Part shown: positions 57,218-64,000 of the stretch, piece by piece
Position numbering within the stretch: position 1 is the stretch's first letter
Layout of the letters: each line of letters begins with the position of its first letter
Source of the DNA: Siphonodentalium dalli
Taxonomy: Eukaryota; Mollusca; Scaphopoda; Gadilida; Siphonodentaliidae
Reading direction: 5' to 3'
DNA length: 64,000 bases
Assembly (NCBI GenBank): GCA_032622095.1
Contig: CP136069.1
Coordinates: 43,624,194-43,688,193 of the forward strand
Translations under genes and position numbers: made by a program
Notes under the pieces: model-generated
Told to the model about the DNA's origin: nothing
What the model saw: the letters and a program-made list of their open reading frames with translations, nothing else
Database searches by the model: none

Positions 57218-57747
57218 CAGGGGGGGGGGGGGGTGTGGAAAAAGTTTTTTTCCGGGCACGTATGCCGGGGTGGGTGGGTGGTCGATAGGACCAACAAACA
57301 ATTTTTTCCGCAATTCCAAAATATTTTTCCTGCAAGTCTTTTTGACTGTTTCTGCAATGAGTTTGGCTTAAAACACATATATATGTCAATATTAACATAA
57401 ATGTAGCCCATGCTAATGGATTGAATTTTGAAATCCAAGATGGCTGCTGGCAGCCATATTTTTTTTGACCGAATGACCCCAAAATGACTTGTTCCTATTT
57501 ACATGTCAATGTTAACATCCATGATTAATAGTATGCACATAAATTCATATACAGCTGTTGACAGTGATTTTTTTCCCCGCAAATCTCTGTTTTAGTGTTA
57601 AAAGGGGGTGGGTGTCCAAAAATGGTCGGAAAAAACTGCCGAAAACGGAAAAAACAATTTGGACGCAGGGGTGGGTGGGTCCCAACAAGGGTCGAAAGTA
57701 AAAAAAAACAGCATACGTGCCTGCAAATTTTTTTCCGACTCCCCCCT
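57218..57747. mobile_element. hAT-like non-autonomous element carrying a satellite monomer
   Basis: An 8-bp duplication, GACTAGCT (57,210-57,217 and 57,748-57,755), flanks ends CAGGGGGGGG and CCCCCCT. Inverted arms of about 45 bp share GGAAAAAGTTTTTTTCCGGG or AGTCGGAAAAAAATTTGCAG and GCACGTATGC. The interior at about 57,425-57,540 is the reverse complement of one unit of the 163-bp array at 17.5-18.3 kb (CCAAGATGGCTGCTGGCAGC, CGAATGACCCCAAAATGACT). Open frames across it are artefacts. Confidence 0.9.
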
Positions 57748-57964
57748 GACTAGCTTATCTTTAAGATACTGATTATCCTTATATCCGATAACCACTCTTT
57801 TGTTGAGCGGTTCAGCTAGTTCTTCATACAACTTGATCGCCTTCAGGGCCTTCTTGTATATTCCATTTCCATGTTGCGGCGATTATATATACAAGAGGAA
57901 GACAGATCACGTTATTGTGCGAAACTGGATGAAACATTCATTCCATAAGGAGATGTGGTTTTAA

Positions 57965-58346
57965 CCCTTTACCCAACAAACCGGCCAAAACCGGCCAAAT
58001 AAAGCTTCAACAGCCTAAAATATCTTCGGTCTGTCTCAATAGAACCATACAAATATGGATATCATTGGAACCGGCTCCACATTGTGATAGTTACAGTTAT
58101 GCCCTGTGCCAATGCATTCTCTTATATATGCGAGTCGACCATAGGTCGCCTCGCATATATAAGAGAATGCATTGGCCTAAACAAAATTTTTAACACTTTT
58201 TACCATTTTTTCTTACATTCTTTAACAATTTTATAATTTTTAATGTCTTAAGCCAATGCATTCTCTTATATATGCGAGGCGACCTATGGTCGACTCGCAT
58301 ATATAAGAGAATGCATTGGCACATGGCCCTTCTGTTGGGTAAAGGG
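57965..58346 (-). mobile_element. Family A palindromic element, copy A8
   Basis: TTAA lies at 57,961-57,964 and 58,347-58,350. It is in the inverted orientation with complete ends. Twelve or so bases are missing after ACCGGCTCC, compared with other copies. Both palindromes are intact. Its right edge abuts the GIY-YIG-like relic, so a chance open frame reads from the relic into the palindrome. Confidence 0.95.
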
Positions 58347-58350
58347 TTAA

Positions 58351-58765
58351 AGCCTAATATCCCAAATACTTCTCGCTGCAGTCTCATAGATTCAGTTTCC
58401 TCTTCTGTTTCACAGAGAGGGACTTTCTCTATATATATGCATATAAAACGACAGTCAGTGAGTAAGTTATGTCCTGGTGACCTTAAATGGATGGCAACTG
58501 GCTTCTCTAACTTGAATTTGATATTTGAGAGATGTTGCCTCATGCGGATTATGAGTTCATTTTTGGTCTGCAAAACTAACAGTTTATGCGATAAATTACA
58601 CTTGCAGAGTAACAAACCATTTGATGAGTGATGCGATATTGAGTGCGAGTTGATTCGCTCTGAAAGATATTTCCTATCTGAATATATTGTTTGGTATTCG
58701 TGTCGCAATGTTTCTTTTAAAAGTAAATGATATTTCCGTATGTAATCACCATGGCTGAAACACAA
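58351..58765 (-). pseudogene. Retroelement C-terminal fragment with GIY-YIG-like endonuclease motifs
   Basis: On the minus strand, an open frame of about 138 codons from 58,765 carries KNELIIRMRQHLSNIKF, KPVAIHLRSPGHNLLTDCRF, then ETEEETESMRLQREVFGILGF. The order (R-M-R-Q-H, H-L-x-S-P-G-H, then an E-x-x-x-x-R-E stretch) resembles the C-terminal part of the GIY-YIG-like domain in Penelope-like and related retroelements. Upstream reverse transcriptase was not found, and the frame then runs into element A8. It is therefore a truncated relic and not a host gene. Confidence 0.6.
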
Positions 58766-58896
58766 AACAATTATAGCCCCTCAGAGTTCATAATATAGAT
58801 GACTGATATTAAACCATTTACATTTATATGTATAAATATATGTCCGATTGCATTTCGCTGAAAGCAATTTGTCTCGTAACCAAGCCTCAGTAACAT

Positions 58897-59136
58897 TTAG
58901 TCCACAACAGAAAGCCACCTCCCACCAAAATATAATGTCTCTGCATATTTGAAACAGTTTGTAGTACTTTGGGGGTCATCGTACACCTTGTCTTTCTTAG
59001 CTGCCAAACTCCGCAAAATAGACTCCAATTCTACCACGAATGCATGGCTGTCCGATTGCATTTTATAAGTAAGATCACTAACTCGCGGTGAATCCGCCAC
59101 TTGATCTCCGGAGGTCAAAGCATCTATTTTTAGCAT
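58897..59136 (-). other. Open frame of 79 codons, possible exon or retroelement piece
   Basis: The minus-strand product reads MLKIDALTSGDQVADSPRVS ... LRSLAAKKDKVYDDPQ and ends LYFGGRWLSVVD. Composition looks protein-like (mixed charged and hydrophobic residues, few low-complexity runs), and the frame extends upstream of the ATG as WKFPDWSH. No domain is recognised. It lies 132 bp upstream of the GIY-YIG-like relic on the same strand, so it may belong to the same retroelement. Confidence 0.35.
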
Positions 59137-60118
59137 ATGGCTCCAGTCTGGGAATTTCCAAAATAAAATGGCAACAGTTCGTTACCGAATCGCAGGTGTA
59201 TAGTAGATGGATTGAGTGTATCACGTATACATATATGTTTTTGCGTTATTATTTTATCGTAAATACTCGCTATTTACCAGTAAATTATGAGAAGTTCGTT
59301 GACAAAATGGGGCGTCCATCGCTTAAACGTCTGAATGTCCGCATCGTCACCAGATCCTAAGTCTGTAGATGACATGGCCACAAAACAATTCTTAAACCCG
59401 TAGTTGCACTCAGAATAACTGAAATTATGCCATCAAATGCTGATAAAAAAAATGATCGCACTGTCGAATGTTTACAAATCCATGGATGCTACTTCTTAAC
59501 TTTGACCTTTTACCGATGGGTTTGGGTAAAATACTAGGAATCGGACCATTTGGAACCATCGGCCATCTTGAAAATCGCGAACCAGTGACAAGGCTTATTG
59601 AAAGTGGGTTTTCTCGCAACCCGATCCTTTGCTGGAAAAAGCCATCACTCCCGTTGGTATTAAAGAATAATAAGTGTGATGGTCGGTGACGTACTATTGA
59701 ACACTCCGGACATTTATTGGCCAATGTGCCTCGTTTGTGCAATGGCCTCACCCAGTCGTACAACTACGTCATGTGTAATCAAATCACAATACAAAATATC
59801 GATACTCTTCAAGACTGATCTCCACCAGGGCAAAACACAAGGGAAATCAGCATATCCATCGGCGTAACGGAGATGTGTTCACATACATTTGGAGTACATA
59901 TATGTCGATGGAAGCTATTGGACGAGACATAACGCGCGTATACCATAAAATATGTATAGTCAGGGGCGTCAGAAGAAATCAAAAGATAGGGGGTTCGACT
60001 TCCAAAAAAGGATACCTTTTCAGAGGTATTATAGCTTAAATGCCGAACATGCTAAAATATGCAAAGCAAACAACATATTAAAACTCTTTCCAGGACCAAG
60101 CTCATATTAAACTATAAA
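59137..60118. other. Non-coding, no gene seen
   Basis: Overlapping open frames occur on both strands at about 59,425-59,870 but show no recognised motif, so none is called. Confidence 0.4.
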
Positions 60119-60193
60119 GATCATGTCACGAATCTCTATTCTGGCTACGGCCGTAGCGTATATGCGTAGCCAGAGTAGAGATTCATGACATGG
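60119..60193. repeat. Hairpin made of two family M terminal arms
   Basis: GATCATGTCACGAATCTCTA is followed by a short centre and then TAGAGATTCATGACATGG. These are the family M outer ends brought together with GGCTACGGCCGTAGC between them. It looks like an internally deleted M element or a joined-end product. Confidence 0.75.
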
Positions 60194-60373
60194 TAAAATT
60201 AAATTACTCTAGACTTAATATACGTGCATGTAGTTCACTTTTATTACAATAAATTAATGCCGTTTAGCTGATACATGAGATATTCATTGGAATTATATGA
60301 AGAACGAAGGGGCACCATGTGTACGTACATCTCTATCCACCCCCTCTAGGCTCCGGTGCGCCTGATAATAATA

Positions 60374-60601
60374 TGCCCTATCACTAACATTTTGGATCCA
60401 CCTATAGGTCCGGTTCCGTATAGGTTCATAGATTCATCCAGCCCCGGTTCCGTGGTTTCAGTCTACATTTCAACGTTTTGGAGTAGCATTTCCATATATG
60501 GAGCTTTTGAATTATGCATAACTCCCATATATGGAAAGTTAAGTAAAAACAGGGAACCGGCCCTGGTGAATCCAAAATGGCCGCGATTTAGTGATAGGGC
60601 A
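60374..60601. mobile_element. TA-target inverted-repeat element, 228 bp
   Basis: Ends TGCCCTATCACTAACATTTT and the complementary ATGGCCGCGATTTAGTGATA plus GGGCA lie between TA dinucleotides (60,372-60,373; 60,602-60,603). Arms also pair at TTTTGGATCCACC and GGTGAATCCAAAA. The centre has a secondary palindrome, TTTCCATATATGGAG with CTCCCATATATGGAAAG. It is a single copy in this window. Confidence 0.8.
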
Positions 60602-60756
60602 TATAATCTGGTCCTAGTTTTCTATGATCGCCAAGTCCGAGATTGCCTATACCAAATAAGAAATAAGATAGGATATGCTGATGCTAGGGAGGTCTGAAGG
60701 AACAAACGTGTGGCGCTGTATATAAGAACGTTCAGCGATGGCGGAGCACGGATTAA

Positions 60757-61011
60757 CCTTTCATGTCGTGAGCTGCACTGGTGTAGCACTAAAGATCCTG
60801 TGCCAGTGCATTCTCTTATGTATGCGAGTCTCCAATAAGGAGCCTAGCATATTATAAGAGAATACACTGGCTTACAAGATCATGGTAAATATTGTTGGGC
60901 CAATGTATTCTCTCATGTATGCGAGGTTCCATGTGGGATACTCACATATATAAGAGAATGTATTGGCACAGGGTTTTCGCAAAATTTCAGGAAGCTCCAG
61001 TCATGGAAGGG
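60757..61011 (-). mobile_element. Family B palindromic element, copy B8
   Basis: TTAA (60,753-60,756) precedes CCTTTCATGTCGTGAGCTGC. The right end is GAAGCTCCAGTCATGGAAGG plus G, with the right TTAA decayed to TCAT. It is inverted like B5. The palindromes are moderately eroded (CTTATGTATGCGAG; CTCATGTATGCGAG). Confidence 0.9.
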
Positions 61012-61042
61012 TCATATTTTGTGTTCCACACAAAGAAAAGTA

Positions 61043-61192
61043 CAGTATTGCCCTAAATAATCGACTACTTAACCACAGCAGAATTATGAGAGCTTTCCGA
61101 TGAATGGCAACAAACCATATTTCCGACTAAACCCTGAAAAATTACCCTTAATTATGCTGTGGTTAAGGAGTCGATTATTTAGGGCATTACTG
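61043..61192. mobile_element. Foldback TA-target element, family D, copy D3
   Basis: TA flanks (61,041-61,042; 61,193-61,194) bound CAGTATTGCCCTAAATAATC and the complementary TCGATTATTTAGGGCATTAC plus TG. The left arm has an internal deletion relative to D2, so the hairpin is asymmetric. Confidence 0.9.
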
Positions 61193-61369
61193 TATATGTA
61201 CATCATTACGTGTATCAGGGCAAGTTTGTCATTTAATTTCATGGAGTTGGTGGTTTCCGTGTTTAGTGCAGTGATATCCCGGTTATATTAACCCTATATA
61301 TGTGCGGCCTTTCCTTCACATTTAAAACTTGTCTGGCAACCGAAACAACGATAAACTTCAATAAAACAA

Positions 61370-61830
61370 ATAATCAAAACGAGTTTATTAGCGCGCGCCG
61401 CGTGTACACTGTTGTGCAAATTCTTGAAAGCTGTGGTCCGATGGGCATTTTATTTATAGATAATTGTTTTTTCCGGTTTAAAAGTCGAACTGCGCGACCA
61501 GGAAGCCGAGTCCGGTAAAAGGTGTAGTTGGGCATTTCAATTTCGTTTATTGTCCTTTACATTATTAAGTCAATAATGTCAATTTTTGGTTTGTGACAAT
61601 CTATGTCAATTACCAATAAAAGAAATTTAAAAGATAATTTGTAAGTCTTATATTTCAACTTTTATATATATGTTTCGTTCTGCAGCTCACTGATGGTTGT
61701 GGACGGAGACGGCCGAGTCGGTCGCCGGTTCGTTAACTAGGTGCTGGTTGTTATTCTGAGTTGGTCATTCGCGAAACCAATATATTTTATATTCTATAAT
61801 TACAAGCATGGGTATATAATATATGTGACC
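61370..61830 (+). repeat. Dispersed duplication, copy 2
   Basis: This is the counterpart of 49,280-49,620, with the same block order: GCGCGCCGCGTGTACACTGT, AAAAGTCGAACTGCGCGACC, GCCGAGTCCGGTAAAAG, TGAGTTGGTCATTCGCGAAA, TATTTTATATTCTATAATTA. An additional stretch of about 200 bp (61,540-61,740) is absent from copy 1. Confidence 0.8.
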
Positions 61831-61869
61831 CGCCATATCAAATCCAGTCGTAAGTCGGGATTTTTTTTA

Positions 61870-62236
61870 CCCTGTGCCAATGCATTCTCTTATATATGCG
61901 AGTCGACCATAGGTCGCCTCGCATATATAAGAGAATGCATTGGCCTAACAATTTTTTACAATTTTAATAATTTTTTCTTGTATTCTTTAACAATTTTATA
62001 ATTTCACCCATACAGAGCCCCAGACAAACATGAGCAGACGACACTCTTCTATATGCTTCTATATATGTGTGGGGCTCCCTGCAGGGTAATGGATGTTTTT
62101 TTTATTTTATGTCCTAAAAATTGTAAGTAACATTTATTTTTAAAAAATGATAAATTGTTAGGCCAATGCATTCTCTTATATATGCGAGGCGACCTATGGT
62201 CGACTCGCATATATAAGAGAATGCATTGGCACAGGG
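61870..62236. mobile_element. Core-only palindromic element (A9)
   Basis: It starts CCCTGTGCCAATGCATTCTC and ends GCATTGGCACAGGG, the inner core of families A and B, without either pair of outer arms. The palindromes at its two ends are intact, including the TCGACCATAGGTCG-type centres. The spacer of about 210 bp differs from that of family A and contains the sequence around CAGAGCCCCAGACAAACATG. The flanks are TTTA and TAAA. No TTAA is present, although a TA could be the target. Confidence 0.92.
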
Positions 62237-62239
62237 TAA

Positions 62240-63335
62240 AAAGATATCTCTTTCTTTTTGGGATTGCTCTTCTTGTTATACCAGACGCTGTACATTGTAT
62301 AATTGATGTACCGAGTCCCATCTGATTTAGTGCGACTACAGAGTACAAACTACTATGGTTCTTACCGCCCCCACTGCATGCAACAAACTGAAAGAGACAA
62401 AGCACATTGGACCAATAACTGGTTTGAATAAACCGTATCCCTCTGGCATAGACGCTCGTTATTTAACTGGATGCCAGTCTCTCAACAACCCTTTTTTTCT
62501 ATCCAATGAATATTCAGTTAGACTAATGAATAGTTCCATGTTTGGCACTGCGTAATAGCTGCCTCGGAATGAGTGGTTCTGTAGGCGTGTGATCAATTGC
62601 GGCTGTCATATAGCTGTAAACGGTTCTCCCTACAATTGCGTCTAATTCAGAATAATTCCGTGTTTACGTAACTCCTGATGGAGCAGCAGTCTGGATAGAA
62701 TTAATGGTTGTTTGTGACGAGGAAGATTCATGTGATATCTTGGATATAAATTATAATCATGGAACCGTGTGACTAGGGGCACATGATGAGGAGGCAGTGG
62801 GTACATGTATAGCAGGCACATGCAGGCACAAAGTGCCTTCCGTTCTTTATAGAATGCCAAGAAATATCAAATAATATCAAACAAAAATAGCATTTTTATT
62901 TTGTCCTATACTTTTTTTTAGTTTTTGGTTTTAATTTGGGTCTTCTCCAGATGATATCTTCAGCTACTGTCTTACTGAATGAAATTATATTTAGGATGGA
63001 TGTTTACAACCACGAAATACATGTTAACTAAGTGGAAGAATCCATTCATTGGTGAATGAGTTAACACTCTGTCGTGATTTTTATTTAACGAGATTTCTGT
63101 TTGCATTTATTTGAAATTTATATTTAGACGTATGTCCTACAATAAAGGCTTATTTTATCAGAGAATGTAATTCCCTGTCCCCAGTACAAACGTCAGAAGA
63201 AATATTTCAAACATACTCATTTTAAATCAGCTTTTAATATATAATATATGTTCAATTATCAAACTGTTCGGCTACTGCATGGCCTTCCTCATTGTTTTTA
63301 TCCAAAATACACTTTCGGCTACATGATACACGGTT
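62240..63335. other. Non-coding, no gene seen
   Basis: A short plus-strand frame at 62,355-62,555 has no recognised motif. Nothing else is supported. Confidence 0.4.
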
Positions 63336-63339
63336 ACTT

Positions 63340-63875
63340 CACAAAATGATAATCGGTTTAAGCTCGTTTAGATTCATGGCACCTAAAGTGTGGAATTCTC
63401 TTCCAGAGTCATGCAGAACCACAGAGACGATGAAAGACTTTGAATGTATGTTATAAACCTGGAATGTTTTTAAATGTAAATGCAGTGCCTGTAGGATATC
63501 CTAATTATATGTATGTTTGTAATTTAATTATCACTTTCTGGTCTGGTATCTCTGAATGGAACAAAACGTGTTATCCAGGAATGAAATATGGACTTGTTGT
63601 GTACATTACTGTGCTGTATATGAATAAAATACATATTTGTGTTTTACGATTTTGATTGAGTCAGGGCTACCTGTCCTCAGAGATTTTATTCGTCTTTTAC
63701 AATGTTTTAGCTAATACACATGTAATTTATTTTTCGAATAGGCTGTGTTTTATTCACGTTACAGTTTTTGTACATTTTCATTGTTTTACAGGTCAGTTAA
63801 GAGCTCAATGCTCATGTTTGTAATTTAAAATGCCTGACTTTATAAATAAAGCTTTTGAACTTGAACTTTGAACAG
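63340..63875 (+). pseudogene. Non-LTR retrotransposon 3-prime end
   Basis: The plus-strand frame FRFMAPKVWNSLPESCRTTE is followed by TMKDFECML and a stop near 63,453. It matches the LINE C-terminal tail pattern (P-K-V-W-N-S-L-P ... F). About 390 bp of untranslated sequence follows, ending ATAAATAAAGC and then a short TTGAACTTGAACTTTGAAC tail, as expected for the terminal repeat of a non-LTR element. It is 5-prime truncated. It differs from the fragment at 7.7 kb, so at least two LINE lineages are present. Confidence 0.75.
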
Positions 63876-64000
63876 GTTGCTGTGCGTAAAAATTGTCCGT
63901 CGTTATGTTAGAGATTGATATTGGCCGATTACCATTTAGTGAAGGAAATGTAACATGTAGCCGAAAGTGTATTTTGGATCATCACCGAGGAAGGCCAGTG

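Noticed and set aside
57069-57831. Open frames rich in proline and threonine across 57.1-57.8 kb
   Set aside because: They run through the G/C homopolymer ends of a hAT-like element and change with each base of the run.
59425-59763. 112-codon minus-strand frame with a facing 73-codon plus-strand frame
   Set aside because: Neither frame has recognisable motifs or splice signals, and they overlap as mutual shadows.

Overview
This looks like a stretch of animal (metazoan) nuclear DNA, most likely from a marine invertebrate. A mollusc or another lophotrochozoan is my best guess, but nothing here fixes the phylum. The reasons are: AT-rich composition with short GC-rich islands, no dense open reading frames, one clear intron-bounded exon, non-LTR retrotransposon relics, a tRNA-derived SINE, Helitron ends, and a very large load of short inverted-repeat elements and minisatellites. 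There is no operon structure and no prokaryotic gene. Nearly all short open frames are chance frames or run through repeats.

Layout. 0-12 kb: short duplications, a palindromic element with an unusual 53-bp flanking duplication (3.5-4.0 kb), a tandem block (4.4-5.0 kb), and three non-LTR retrotransposon relics (6.9-11.2 kb). 12-19 kb: an inverted-repeat element, a 26-bp minisatellite, a complete family A element, a CpG-rich stretch that could be a promoter or first exon, a roughly 163-bp tandem array and a decayed family B element. 19-28 kb: two more minisatellites, two complete hAT-like elements with 8-bp target duplications, and two abutting TA-target elements. 28-36 kb: a tandem segmental duplication giving an empty/filled pair for one family A insertion, nested elements and a complete short Helitron. 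36-51 kb: more family A and B elements, a tRNA-derived SINE, a third hAT-like element, and the one confident host exon (47,339-47,585). 51-56 kb: four tandem copies of a unit of about 0.75 kb, interrupted by at least five datable transposon insertions. 56-64 kb: a hAT-like element carrying one satellite monomer, a GIY-YIG-like retroelement relic, more A/B elements and a non-LTR 3-prime end.

The dominant system is a pair of non-autonomous families (A and B). Both have TTAA target duplications and CCC...GGG ends, as piggyBac-type elements do. They carry different outer arms around a shared core of two near-perfect palindromes of about 70 bp in opposite order. One copy (61,870-62,236) is the core alone with its own CCC/GGG ends, which suggests the core is the mobile module. 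Together the families occupy several kilobases. The apparent repeated peptide around LLYMRVDHRSPRIYKRMHW is only the translation of this palindrome.

Host coding content is minimal: one internal exon of an unrecognised gene, plus a few weak candidates. Coordinates of repeat ends were read by eye from inverted ends and target duplications; where no duplication is seen, ends are approximate.
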